NCBI GenBank assembly: GCA_903862565.1 | Contig: CAIOYU010000449.1 | Span: forward strand, 1-35,431 | Direction of reading: 5' to 3' | DNA from: an uncultured Actinomycetes bacterium | Lineage (GTDB): Bacteria > Actinomycetota > Actinomycetes > Mycobacteriales > Mycobacteriaceae | Length of the DNA: 35,431 nt | Part shown: positions 17,854-26,423 of the stretch, piece by piece | Layout: each line of letters starts with the position of its first letter | Position numbering within the stretch: position 1 is the first letter of the stretch | Position numbers and translations under genes: made by a program | Notes under the pieces: generated by a model | What the model was told of the DNA's origin: nothing | Seen by the model: the letters and a program-made list of their open reading frames with translations, nothing else | Databases searched by the model: none

Positions 17854-18627
17854 GTGGGCATTCCGACCCGAGGAACGACCGCGCCCAACCGGCTGCGGCG
17901 GGCCGATCGGTGGCTGACGCACTCGCCGCGGGTGATGGCTGCCCTGCTGTCGACAGCCGAACCGGTGGTTGTCGACCTGGGCTACGGCCGCATCCCGGTC
18001 ACCACACTCGAACTCGCAGCCCGACTGCGTCCGGTCGCACCTGCCGTGCGGGTCGTCGGTGTGGAGATCGACGCGGAGCGGGTCGCCCAGGCCCGCCGGG
18101 AAACCGCGGGTCATAGCGAGGGGGTCGAATTCCGGCTCGGCGGTTTCGAACTGGCCGGGGTCAACCCCGTGCTGGTGCGGGCCTTCAACGTGCTGCGCCA
18201 ATACCCCGAAGACGACGTCGCCGCCGCCTGGCAGACCATGCGATCCCGGCTGTCCCCCGCCGGGGTGATCATCGACGGCACCTGCGACGAGTTGGGCAGA
18301 CTCAGCTGCTGGGTGCTACTCGACCGCGACGGACCGGTGAGCCTGACCCTGGCCTGCGATCCCCGCCACATCGAGCGACCGTCGGATCTGGCCGAACGGC
18401 TGCCGAAAGTGCTTATCCACCGCAATGTTCCGGGACAGCCGATCCACGACCTGCTGGCCGCGACGGACCGGGCCTGGGCGGCGGCGGCAGGTCAGTCGGT
18501 GTTCGGCCCGCGGGCCCGCTGGCACGCCATGCTGACGGCGCTGGCCGACGGCGGCATCCCGGTGGAGGTGCCGCGCCGCAGTCAACGCGACGCCGTGCTG
18601 ACCGTGCCGTGGGCGGCCTTAGGCTAG
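17854..18627 (+). CDS. Class I SAM-dependent methyltransferase-like protein
   Basis: This 257-residue protein has a probable SAM-binding motif I, VVVDLGYGRIP, followed by VRVVGVEIDAERVAQARRE (motif II with the acidic Glu) and GVEFRLGGFEL. The middle region NVLRQYPEDDVAAAWQTMRSRLSPAGVIIDGTCDE matches a post-I to motif III arrangement, although DLGYG departs from the usual DxGxGxG. GTG start at 17854, 25 bases after the DUF2505 gene, and the next gene starts 4 bases after its stop. I do not recall a counterpart between Rv0481c and Rv0480c in M. tuberculosis. The substrate is unknown. Confidence 0.75.
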   Translation: MGIPTRGTTAPNRLRRADRWLTHSPRVMAALLSTAEPVVVDLGYGRIPVTTLELAARLRPVAPAVRVVGVEIDAERVAQARRETAGHSEGVEFRLGGFELAGVNPVLVRAFNVLRQYPEDDVAAAWQTMRSRLSPAGVIIDGTCDELGRLSCWVLLDRDGPVSLTLACDPRHIERPSDLAERLPKVLIHRNVPGQPIHDLLAATDRAWAAAAGQSVFGPRARWHAMLTALADGGIPVEVPRRSQRDAVLTVPWAALG

Positions 18628-18631
18628 CCGC

Positions 18632-19453
18632 ATGCGGATTGCGCTGGCACAGATCCTGGCAAGCACGGACCCTGCCGCCAACCTCGAACTCGTCGCCGAC
18701 CACACCCGCCGGGCGGCCGACGCCGGCGCCCGACTGGTGGTGTTCCCGGAAGGCACGATGTCCCGCTTCGGCGTGCCGTTGGCCCCGATCGCCGAACCGA
18801 TCGACGGCCCCTGGGCCGACGCCGTCCGGGGCATCGCCCGCGACGCCGGCATCACCGTGTTCGCCGGGATGTTCACCCCGGCCGACGACGGCCGGGTCAC
18901 CAACACCGTGCTGGCGACCGGGCCGGGCGTCGAGGCCCGCTACGACAAGATCCACCTCTACGACGCCTTCGGCTTCACCGAGTCCGACGCGGTCGCGCCC
19001 GGACGCCAACCGGTGGTCGTCGAGGTCGATGGCGTCGGCGTCGGGATCACGCTGTGCTACGACATCCGGTTTCCCACCCTCTACACCGAACTGGCCGACC
19101 GCGGCGCCCGTGTCATCACCGTGAGCGCATCCTGGGGCGCCGGACCCGGGAAGCTGGATCAGTGGACGGTGCTGGCCCGGGCCAGAGCGCTGGACTCGAC
19201 CTGCATTGTCGCCGCCGTCGGACAGGGGTATCCGGGCCCGGAGTTGGCCGCGGCCACCAGAGCACCGACAGGGGTGGGCGGCAGCCTGGTCTGTTCACCA
19301 TTGGGCGAGGTGCTCGCCCAGTGCGGGCCGGACCCTGACCTCCTGGTGTGTGATGTCGATGTCGCGGGCGTTGCCGCGGTCCGCGAAACCCTTGCCGTGC
19401 TGCGCAACCGCTCAGAGTTCGCACAGATTGATAGGGAAGAATCGCGCGCGTGA
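18632..19453 (+). CDS. Carbon-nitrogen hydrolase, nitrilase superfamily (Rv0480c-like)
   Basis: This 273-residue amidase/omega-amidase-like enzyme shows the complete nitrilase triad: Glu40 in VVFPEGTMSRF, Lys106 in RYDKIHLYDAFGF and Cys142 in TLCYDIRFP. The SASWGAGPGKLDQWTVLARARALDS segment also fits the superfamily. The natural amide substrate is unknown. ATG at 18632 lies 4 bases after the methyltransferase gene. Its stop overlaps the next start as GTGA (19450-19453), so the DUF2993 gene is likely coupled. The length matches Rv0480c (about 280). Confidence 0.92.
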   Translation: MRIALAQILASTDPAANLELVADHTRRAADAGARLVVFPEGTMSRFGVPLAPIAEPIDGPWADAVRGIARDAGITVFAGMFTPADDGRVTNTVLATGPGVEARYDKIHLYDAFGFTESDAVAPGRQPVVVEVDGVGVGITLCYDIRFPTLYTELADRGARVITVSASWGAGPGKLDQWTVLARARALDSTCIVAAVGQGYPGPELAAATRAPTGVGGSLVCSPLGEVLAQCGPDPDLLVCDVDVAGVAAVRETLAVLRNRSEFAQIDREESRA

Positions 19454-20349
19454 CGCTCCCGCCGCAGGGCCCGCCGGGCCAGCCTCAGAGCCCGCCCCCG
19501 GTTCCCCCGCAGCGACCGCAGGGCCCGCCGGAGCCACCCACCCAGCGCATCCCCCGGCCCCAGCCCCAGCCGGGTCCCCCGCCGCACCCGACGCCGGGGA
19601 CCCCTCCGGAAACCCGGCGTTGGTGGGCCGGCGACAAGCTTTCGGTGATTCTCGTGCTTGTCATCATCTCGGCGCTGGCGCTGGCGGGGGTGCTGGCCGG
19701 CGAACTCTACGCGCGCCACAAGGCCGACTCGATGGTGGCAAAGGCCGTCAGCTGCGTGGTGCAGGACGGCGCCTCGGCATCCTTCGGTGTGCGGCCGATG
19801 CTGCTGCAGGTGATGACCCGTACCTTCAACGGCATCTCCGTGAAGACCGCGGGCAACCAGATCCGCGAAGCCAAGGGCATGAAGCTCGAACTGCATCTCG
19901 ACGACGTGCACCTCAACCAGACATCGGAGTCGGCCGGCACGCTGGGAGCGCTGGACGCCCAGGTGAGCTGGTCCAGCGACGGCATCAAGGAAACGGTGCA
20001 GAACGCCATCCCGATGCTGGGCAGTCTGGTGTCCGACGTCAAGACCAACCCGTCCAACGGCACGATCGAACTGGATGCGGGACTCGGCAGCGTGGCCGTC
20101 AAGCCGCGGGTCGACTACGGGAAGCTTTCACTCCAGGTGGTGGGCCTGTCGGGGCTGGGATTCGCGCTGCCGCGCGAGACAGTGCAGCCCGCACTGGACG
20201 CGTTCACCACCGCGTTGACCGCGAACCTGCCGATGGGAATCCACGCCGACCGTATCGAGGTGACCGACACCGGAGTTGCCGCGCGCTTCGTCACCCGCGA
20301 CGCGACTATTCCCAACGGCCAACAGGACGCCTGCTTCGCAGGCTTCTAG
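19450..20349 (+). CDS. DUF2993 (LmeA-like) membrane-anchored protein (Rv0479c-like)
   Basis: This 299-residue protein starts at the GTG overlapping the hydrolase stop. The first ~55 residues are Pro/Gln-rich. One membrane segment follows (about 60-80, LSVILVLVIISALALAGVLAG), then a periplasmic DUF2993 domain of about 215 residues containing MVAKAVSCVVQDGASASFGVRPMLLQVMTRTFNGISV. DUF2993 includes the mycobacterial mannosyltransferase-maturation factor LmeA, which binds phosphoinositides, so a lipid-binding cell-envelope role is plausible but not shown. It ends 15 bases before the convergent Rv0477-like gene. Confidence 0.87.
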   Translation: MTLPPQGPPGQPQSPPPVPPQRPQGPPEPPTQRIPRPQPQPGPPPHPTPGTPPETRRWWAGDKLSVILVLVIISALALAGVLAGELYARHKADSMVAKAVSCVVQDGASASFGVRPMLLQVMTRTFNGISVKTAGNQIREAKGMKLELHLDDVHLNQTSESAGTLGALDAQVSWSSDGIKETVQNAIPMLGSLVSDVKTNPSNGTIELDAGLGSVAVKPRVDYGKLSLQVVGLSGLGFALPRETVQPALDAFTTALTANLPMGIHADRIEVTDTGVAARFVTRDATIPNGQQDACFAGF

Positions 20350-20364
20350 AGACCGTCTGGAATC

Positions 20365-20781
20365 TCAGAACCGGGTGTCGGCGCCACCGGGGTTGCACCC
20401 GGTCAGTGTCATGGTGTTGCCGTTCACCACCGGCCGCCACGGCTCCAGATCCCAGCTGGTCTTGCCCGGTTCGGCGAATTCGGCGAAGTTCCAGTGGCAG
20501 ACGAACTGGTCCCGCATGCCGGGCGTCCCGGCGCCGGGGGCCAGCGCAAGAACCTCGCGCCATGCCTCGTCGGTCTGCGCGGCGGTCTTCCCGATGTCGC
20601 CGGCCACCGCCCGGCCGGCCTTCGTCGGAAACACCCGCAGGCTCGTCTCCCCGGAGTAACGCACCCAACTGGTGTGGTCGATGTAGGGCGGCCCCGGCAG
20701 TGGATCCGCAGCCGCCGGCGGGGTCGGCACGACGGGGACCAACGCCCACGTGAGCGCGGCCGCCGCCAGAAGTCGCGACAC
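20365..20781 (-). CDS. Secreted protein, possibly DUF2599 (Rv0477-like)
   Basis: This small exported protein of about 138 residues has an N-terminal signal peptide (SRLLAAAALTWALVPVVPTPPAAA) with likely cleavage after an Ala-rich site near residue 25. The mature part has two cysteines (FVCHWNF and LTGCNPGG), able to form one disulphide, and a WDLEPWRPVVNGNTMTLTGCNPGG end that I associate with DUF2599. GTG at 20781 is chosen because it gives the signal peptide and follows GGGGAAG two bases after the upstream stop; a longer frame lies inside the membrane protein gene. Function is unknown. Confidence 0.82.
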   Translation of the reverse strand: MSRLLAAAALTWALVPVVPTPPAAADPLPGPPYIDHTSWVRYSGETSLRVFPTKAGRAVAGDIGKTAAQTDEAWREVLALAPGAGTPGMRDQFVCHWNFAEFAEPGKTSWDLEPWRPVVNGNTMTLTGCNPGGADTRF

Positions 20782-20783
20782 AG

Positions 20784-21065
20784 TCAGCGGGACTTCCCCT
20801 GCACCTCGAGCAGTCTCGGGCGGACGTCGGCCAGGTACACCCCGCTCGCCACCGCCGCCAGCACCAGGCCCATGATGCCCAGCACCCACGAGAACAGCCC
20901 GGCTGCTCCCAGAATCACCAGCCATACCGGCTTGGTCAGTTTGTCCGCCGCGGTGTAGGCGTCGGGCCGCTGCATCGCAGCGTGCACGAACGAGTACACA
21001 GTGGCGGCCAGAACCGCCCAGAACACGAAATCAAGAACGGCACCCGCCAGTACCTGAAGCCTCAC
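20784..21065 (-). CDS. DUF2516 small membrane protein (Rv0476-like)
   Basis: This 93-residue integral membrane protein has hydrophobic segments at about 3-27 ([25 protein letters not shown]) and 46-78 ([28 protein letters not shown]). [15 protein letters not shown] loop joins them, and a basic cytosolic tail follows. It matches Rv0476. Function is unknown. The GTG start at 21065 follows GGAGCC closely, and a good -10 lies only 7 bases upstream, so the transcript may be leaderless. The secreted-protein gene begins two bases after the stop. Confidence 0.86.
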   Translation of the reverse strand: MRLQVLAGAVLDFVFWAVLAATVYSFVHAAMQRPDAYTAADKLTKPVWLVILGAAGLFSWVLGIMGLVLAAVASGVYLADVRPRLLEVQGKSR

Positions 21066-21072
21066 GGCTCCA

Positions 21073-21102
21073 AGGGTAGGCGGGTGCCGTCCCTGAGTCG
21101 AA
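21073..21102 (-). promoter_or_regulatory. Candidate promoter for the DUF2516 gene
   Basis: On the minus strand TTCGAC (21097-21102) and TACCCT (21073-21078) are separated by 18 bases, a SigA-like layout. The -10 ends 7 bases before the GTG at 21065, which predicts a leaderless transcript starting at or next to the start codon. Confidence 0.4.
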
Positions 21103-21123
21103 CCAACGTGCTGTCGACCTGAA

Positions 21124-21774
21124 TTACTTCTGGGTGACCTTCTTGGCCGGAGCCTTCTTGGCAGCGGTCTTCTTGGCGGCAGCCTTGGCCGGAGCGGCCT
21201 TCTTGGCCGGTGCGGCCTTCTTGGCCGGAGCAGCCTTCTTGGCCGGAGCCTTCTTGACGTCGGCGTTCTTGGCGGCCTTCTCGACCTTGACCGGAAGCTC
21301 GACGCCGACCAGCTTGGCAGCGCGCTCGCCGACCGCGCGGGTCTGCGCCGACACGTTGCCCAGAGCCTCCTGGCTCAGCTCGACGGCCTGATCGACATAG
21401 CCGGCGACACTGTCGGCGACCTCACCGATCGCAGCGGCACCCATGATGCGGGCCAGCGCGGCCTCGCCACGCTCGACCAGCGTGTTGTAGGTGTCGGTGG
21501 CCTCGGCGTAGAACTCCTCGGCGGCCTTGCGCAGCTCGTCGGTGCTCAGCTTTTCGCGCAGTTCCTCGCGCAGTTCCTCGGTCTTCTTGGGCAGATCTTC
21601 CTGCAGCTTGGTCAGCGCTGCACGACGGTCATCCATACGATCGCCGGCCAACTCCGCCCGCTCGCGGAGAGTCGCGAGGATCGTGTTCGCGGTTGCCAAC
21701 GCCAGATCAGCAGCGCCGACGGCGGCGAGCAGCGGGGCCTTGAGGTCTTCGATGGTGGGGTTGTTCTCAGCCAT
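21124..21774 (-). CDS. hbhA: Heparin-binding hemagglutinin HbhA
   Basis: This 216-residue surface-associated adhesin is known in mycobacteria for heparin/heparan-sulphate binding and links to lipid inclusions. The N-terminus [30 protein letters not shown] is followed by a long coiled-coil region (~25-130, [39 protein letters not shown]). The C-terminal ~45 residues are Lys/Ala/Pro repeats (units such as KKAAPA) that form the heparin-binding tail. ATG at 21774 follows AAAGGAAC. The open frame upstream to 21804 lacks support. M. tuberculosis HbhA is 199 residues; the extra length here is mainly in the tail. The XRE regulator gene lies 55 bases upstream on the same strand. Confidence 0.96.
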   Translation of the reverse strand: MAENNPTIEDLKAPLLAAVGAADLALATANTILATLRERAELAGDRMDDRRAALTKLQEDLPKKTEELREELREKLSTDELRKAAEEFYAEATDTYNTLVERGEAALARIMGAAAIGEVADSVAGYVDQAVELSQEALGNVSAQTRAVGERAAKLVGVELPVKVEKAAKNADVKKAPAKKAAPAKKAAPAKKAAPAKAAAKKTAAKKAPAKKVTQK

Positions 21775-21829
21775 GGGGACTGTTCCTTTCGGTGTGGATT
21801 TCAATTCAGAGCGTGTGGTTGTCAGATCG

Positions 21830-22219
21830 TCAGCCGGTCAGCTCCTTATGGCCTGTCTCGTTCTGCTGGCGGAAGGATGTGTAGATATCCAGCAGAACCC
21901 GCTTTTGACGCTCAGTGATCGCCTGGTCGCCCATGATCGCGTCATGGACCTGGTCAGCCTCCCCGGGCTCGAGGATGCCGGCTCGCACGTAAAGGACCTC
22001 TGCGGACAACCGCAAAGCCTTGGCGATCTGGCTGAGCACCTCGGCTGAGGGCTTGCGTAACCCCCGCTCGATCTGGCTGAGATAGGGATTGCTCACCCCG
22101 GCCCGCTCAGCCAGTTGGCGCACCGACACCTGGGCGGCCTCGCGCTGCGTTCTGATGAAGCTGCCGATGTCCTGGGCGGCGTTGGTCACCACGGCGGCAA
22201 GGTCGTTCTCCTGAGCCAT
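21830..22219 (-). CDS. XRE-family transcriptional regulator (Rv0474-like)
   Basis: This 129-residue protein has a Cro/CI-type helix-turn-helix at about 30-75 ([39 protein letters not shown]). A helical C-terminus ([19 protein letters not shown]) probably mediates dimerisation. It matches Rv0474, which I recall being reported as a copper-responsive regulator affecting rpoB; that role is not testable here. ATG at 22219 follows a strong GGGAGGCGAGCC site, so the ten-residue extension to 22249 was rejected. It is probably transcribed with hbhA from the promoter at 22262-22290, which carries inverted repeats suitable for autoregulation. Confidence 0.92.
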   Translation of the reverse strand: MAQENDLAAVVTNAAQDIGSFIRTQREAAQVSVRQLAERAGVSNPYLSQIERGLRKPSAEVLSQIAKALRLSAEVLYVRAGILEPGEADQVHDAIMGDQAITERQKRVLLDIYTSFRQQNETGHKELTG

Positions 22220-22261
22220 GGCTCGCCTCCCTTCAAGTGTCGGAATCACTTACAGGAGACA

Positions 22262-22290
22262 AGATTACGCCCGAGTGCTAACAATTGCAA
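22262..22290 (-). promoter_or_regulatory. SigA-like promoter upstream of the XRE regulator
   Basis: On the minus strand TTGCAA (22285-22290), a 17-base spacer and TAATCT (22262-22267) form one of the clearest promoters in the window, 43 bases before the ATG at 22219. The spacer and -35 overlap the inverted repeat GTGCT (22275-22279)/AGCAC (22290-22294), and a TGCTAGCA palindrome lies immediately upstream. Confidence 0.6.
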
Positions 22291-22308
22291 GCACCCTGCT
22301 AGCACGGC

Positions 22309-23616
22309 TCAGAAAAGGACCTGGCTCACCGTGTAGATCACGAGGCCGGCCAGCGCGCCGACAACGGTGCCGTTGATCCGGATGAACTGGAGGTCACGGC
22401 CGACGTGCAACTCGATCCGCCGGCTTGCCTCCTCGGCATCCCAGCGCTGGATGGTGTCGGTGATGATCGTGGTGGCCTCGGCGCCGTATTCGGTCACCAG
22501 ATGCTGGGCTCCGCGGATCACCCAGTTGTCGACCTTGTCCCGAAGTTCGGCGTCATCGCGCAGCGACTCCCCGATCCGCACCACCGTGTCGGCTATCCGG
22601 CCGCGGAGCGCACTCGACGGGTCGTCGACACCCTCGAGCACCAGTCGCTTGAGCGTCTTCCACGCCGTCTCCGCCGCGCGCGTGACCTCGTCGCGCTCCA
22701 TCAACTGGTCCTTGATGTTCTCGGCCTTGGCGATCGTCGCCGGGTCGTTCTGCAGGTCGTTGGAGAACTCGAACAGGAAGCGGGTCGCGGACTGCCGCAG
22801 TTCGTGGTTGGGATTGCGTCGCACCTTGTCGGTGAAATCCATCAGCTCGCGGTGAATACGGTCGCCGACGAGCTGGTCGACGAACTTCGGCGACCAGGTT
22901 GGCGAGTCGCGCAGCACCACGCGCTCGATGGTGGGTCCGGCGTTCAGGGCCCACTCGAAGGCCCGGTCGGCCAGCAACTGGATGAGGGCCTCCTGCCTGT
23001 TCTCGACCAGGAGCTGCCCGAGGACCCGTCCCACCGGCGGCCCCCACTGAGGTTCGGCCAGTCGCTTGACGATGGTCTTGTCGATGGCGTGCTGGATGTC
23101 CTCGTCGTTGAGCAGTTCCACCCCGACGCGCATCACGGTCGCGGTCTCGTCGGCAACCCGGGCCGCGTGGTCCGGTTCGGCCAGCCACTTGCCGAGCCGA
23201 CTGGCCACCTGGGCGTCGCGCAATTTGGTCTCGATGACGGTCGCCGAGAGGAAGTTCTCGCGCACGAAGGTGCCGAGCCCCTCGCCCAACTGGTCCTTCT
23301 TGCGCGGAATGATCGCGGTGTGCGGGATCTTCAGACCCATCGGATGCCGGAACAGGGCAGTCACGGCAAACCAGTCGGCCAGCGCACCGACCATCCCGGC
23401 CTCGGCCGCGGCGCCCACGTATCCCAGCCAGGCCGGACCGCCCTGGGACCGCGCCCAACTGCAGGCCAGGAAGATCACCGTCGCACCGATGAGGAAACTC
23501 AGCGCAACAGCTTTCATCCGGCGCAGATTGCGCGCCCGGTCGGCGTCGGCTTCGGGGTCGGCGCCGGCGAATTGCTCGGCAAGCGAGGCAAGGTGAACGG
23601 CCACGCCCACCATCAT
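22309..23616 (-). CDS. DUF445 family membrane protein (Rv0473-like)
   Basis: This 435-residue DUF445 protein has hydrophobic segments near residues 36-52 and 62-90 (WLGYVGAAAEAGMVGALADWFAVTALFRHP), a long helical middle and a final membrane segment at about 413-435 (INGTVVGALAGLVIYTVSQVLF). DADWFAVTALFRHPMGLKIPHTAIIPRKKD-type sequence is the family signature: a Gly-rich helix followed by a conserved loop. Function is unknown. Two ATGs at 23616 and 23613 are adjacent. It is divergent from the TetR gene (176-base gap) and lies upstream of the XRE regulator. Confidence 0.88.
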   Translation of the reverse strand: MMVGVAVHLASLAEQFAGADPEADADRARNLRRMKAVALSFLIGATVIFLACSWARSQGGPAWLGYVGAAAEAGMVGALADWFAVTALFRHPMGLKIPHTAIIPRKKDQLGEGLGTFVRENFLSATVIETKLRDAQVASRLGKWLAEPDHAARVADETATVMRVGVELLNDEDIQHAIDKTIVKRLAEPQWGPPVGRVLGQLLVENRQEALIQLLADRAFEWALNAGPTIERVVLRDSPTWSPKFVDQLVGDRIHRELMDFTDKVRRNPNHELRQSATRFLFEFSNDLQNDPATIAKAENIKDQLMERDEVTRAAETAWKTLKRLVLEGVDDPSSALRGRIADTVVRIGESLRDDAELRDKVDNWVIRGAQHLVTEYGAEATTIITDTIQRWDAEEASRRIELHVGRDLQFIRINGTVVGALAGLVIYTVSQVLF

Positions 23617-23716
23617 CCGCTATCCCGAGCGCTGGGCTTGGCCTTTAACCCCAGGTGGGCTTAAGCCGAACGCGAAGCGCCCGGCATACAGCCTGGACAG
23701 AAAGCCGAAAAATTAG

Positions 23717-23733
23717 TGTGACCGGCCGTCACA
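23717..23733. promoter_or_regulatory. Palindrome between DUF445 and tetR genes, candidate operator
   Basis: TGTGAC (23717-23722) and GTCACA (23728-23733) are perfect inverted arms around CGGCC. The site lies in the only sizeable divergent region near the TetR gene and just upstream of a possible TAGACT -10 (23754-23759), where a TetR dimer could repress its own gene. Confidence 0.4.
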
Positions 23734-23792
23734 ACTTTTCTTCATTCCCTCGGTAGACTTAATCCTTAACGAGGCGAACGGACGCACCGAGA

Positions 23793-24551
23793 GTGACACA
23801 GCAGACCACCAAGAGCGCGGCCCCGGCGCCATCCGACGGCCCGGCCCGGGTGAAAACCGACGGGCGCAAGCGCCGTTGGCACCAGCACAAGGTGGAACGG
23901 CGCACCGAACTGGTCGACGGCGCACTCGACGCGATCCGCCGATTCGGCAGCGATCACAGCCAGGACGTCAGCATGGACGAGATCGCCGCGGAGATCGGCG
24001 TTTCCAAAACTGTGCTGTACCGCTACTTCGTGGACAAAAACGACCTCACCACCGCGGTCATGATGCGGTTCACCCAGACCACGCTGATTCCCAACATGGC
24101 CGCCGCGCTGTCGTCGAATCTCGACGGCTTCGACATGACGCGCGAGATCATCCGGGTGTACGTCGAGACCGTCGCTGCCGAACCCGAGCCCTACCGGTTC
24201 GTGATGGCCAACTCCTCTGCCAGCAGGAACAAGGTGATCGCCGACTCCGAACAGATCATCGCCCGGATGCTCGCGGTGATGCTGCGCCAGCGCATGCGGG
24301 TGGTCGGAATGGACACCCGTGGTGTGGAAACCTGGGCTTTCCTGATCGTCGGCGGTGTGCAGCAAGCCACCCACTCGTGGATGTCGAACCCCCGCATGAG
24401 CAGCGACGATCTGATCGACTACCTGACGATGCTGTGCTGGAGCGCGCTGTGCGGCATCGTCGAAGTCGGCGGGTCGCTGGAGACCTTCCGGTCCGAGCCG
24501 CACCCGCAGCCTCGACTTCCCTCGGCATTATCGCCCGCAGCCACGAAATAG
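23793..24551 (+). CDS. TetR-family regulator, probable MadR (Rv0472c-like)
   Basis: This 252-residue TetR-type repressor has a basic N-terminus rich in Lys/Arg and an HTH at about 58-82 (SMDEIAAEIGVSKTVLYRYFVDKNDL). A helical ligand domain follows (YVETVAAEPEPYRFVMANSSASRNKVI... and WAFLIVGGVQQATHSWM). It matches Rv0472c/MSMEG_0916, reported as MadR, which controls mycolic acid desaturase genes desA1/desA2 in response to acyl-CoA. That role is inferred from orthology and synteny. GTG start at 23793. The ppk2 gene follows after 17 bases on the same strand. Confidence 0.88.
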   Translation: MTQQTTKSAAPAPSDGPARVKTDGRKRRWHQHKVERRTELVDGALDAIRRFGSDHSQDVSMDEIAAEIGVSKTVLYRYFVDKNDLTTAVMMRFTQTTLIPNMAAALSSNLDGFDMTREIIRVYVETVAAEPEPYRFVMANSSASRNKVIADSEQIIARMLAVMLRQRMRVVGMDTRGVETWAFLIVGGVQQATHSWMSNPRMSSDDLIDYLTMLCWSALCGIVEVGGSLETFRSEPHPQPRLPSALSPAATK

Positions 24552-24568
24552 TCCCCTAGTCTGCGCTC

Positions 24569-25426
24569 ATGGCGAAAGACGAATCCCTGTGGACCCACAA
24601 GCCGTCCGAGGCACTGCGGTTCCGTTCCGGTGACCGGGTCAGTGACATCGACACCGACTCGAGTCCGGGTTTCAGGGCCAAGCGCGAAGCCGCCGAGCAG
24701 ATCATCGCCGAGCGCAGCGCGCACTTCGCCGAACTTCAGGAGATGCTCTACGCCAACGGCCGCGAGGGGGACAACCGCTCGGTGCTCCTGGTGCTGCAGG
24801 GTATGGACACCGCCGGCAAGGGCGGGATCGTCACCCACGTGGTCGCCGCCGGCAATCCGATGGGCGTCGACTACCACAGCTTCGGCAAGCCCACCCCGGA
24901 GGAGCGGTCCCACCACTTCCTGTGGCGGATCAACAAGGCCCTCCCCCCGGTCGGCCATATCGGGGTTTTCGACCGGTCCCACTACGAGGACGTGCTGGTG
25001 GTCCGCGTCCATGAACTTGTCCCACCGGAGGAATTGGATCAGCGCTACGACGAGATCAACACTTTCGAGAAAGAACTGATCGACGCCGGGACGACGGTTG
25101 TCAAAGTCGCCATGTTCGTGTCCCTCGACGAGCAGAAGGCCCGGCTGACGGAACGGCTGCAGCGGCCCGACAAGTTCTGGAAGTACAACCCGGGCGATCT
25201 CGAGGAGCGCAAGCTCTGGCCCTCCTACCAGGAGGCGTACCAGGTCATGCTGGAACGGACGTCCACCGACCACGCCCCGTGGTACGTGCTGCCGTGCGAC
25301 AAGAAGTGGTACGCGCGGTTGGCGGTCACCGAACTGCTCATCGAGGCACTGGCGGCCATGAACCTGTCCTGGCCGCCGCCGGACTTCGACGTCGAGGCCG
25401 AGCGGGCCAAGGTCGCCGCGCTCTAG
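24569..25426 (+). CDS. Polyphosphate kinase 2 family nucleotide phosphotransferase
   Basis: This 285-residue PPK2-family P-loop kinase transfers phosphate between polyphosphate and a nucleoside mono- or diphosphate. Walker A is GMDTAGKGG (78-86) and Walker B is VFDRSHYED (133-141). The lid region contains LQRPDKFWKYNPGDLEERKLWPSYQEAY. The single-domain length suggests class I or III; the nucleotide preference cannot be read from sequence alone. It starts at ATG 24569, 17 bases after the TetR gene and probably in one operon with it. I do not recall a PPK2 at this place in M. tuberculosis, where ppk2 (Rv3232c) is elsewhere. Confidence 0.9.
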   Translation: MAKDESLWTHKPSEALRFRSGDRVSDIDTDSSPGFRAKREAAEQIIAERSAHFAELQEMLYANGREGDNRSVLLVLQGMDTAGKGGIVTHVVAAGNPMGVDYHSFGKPTPEERSHHFLWRINKALPPVGHIGVFDRSHYEDVLVVRVHELVPPEELDQRYDEINTFEKELIDAGTTVVKVAMFVSLDEQKARLTERLQRPDKFWKYNPGDLEERKLWPSYQEAYQVMLERTSTDHAPWYVLPCDKKWYARLAVTELLIEALAAMNLSWPPPDFDVEAERAKVAAL

Positions 25427-25452
25427 CCTTTATCGAGGGTCAGCCAGCACTG

Positions 25453-26353
<901 letters not shown>

Positions 26354-26423
26354 TCAACATTGCCAATTGCCAGCGATCGGCCGTCAGGAAGCCTAACCAA
26401 TGACGCCACGATTGCATAAACGG

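Noticed and set aside
22268-22284. TTAGCACTC resembling one arm of a CIRCE (HrcA) element
   Set aside because: The second arm GAGTGCTAA is absent at the required spacing, so it is not a CIRCE site.
22405-23664. 419-residue plus-strand frame opposite the DUF445 gene
   Set aside because: Composition typical of an antisense frame and no family resemblance.
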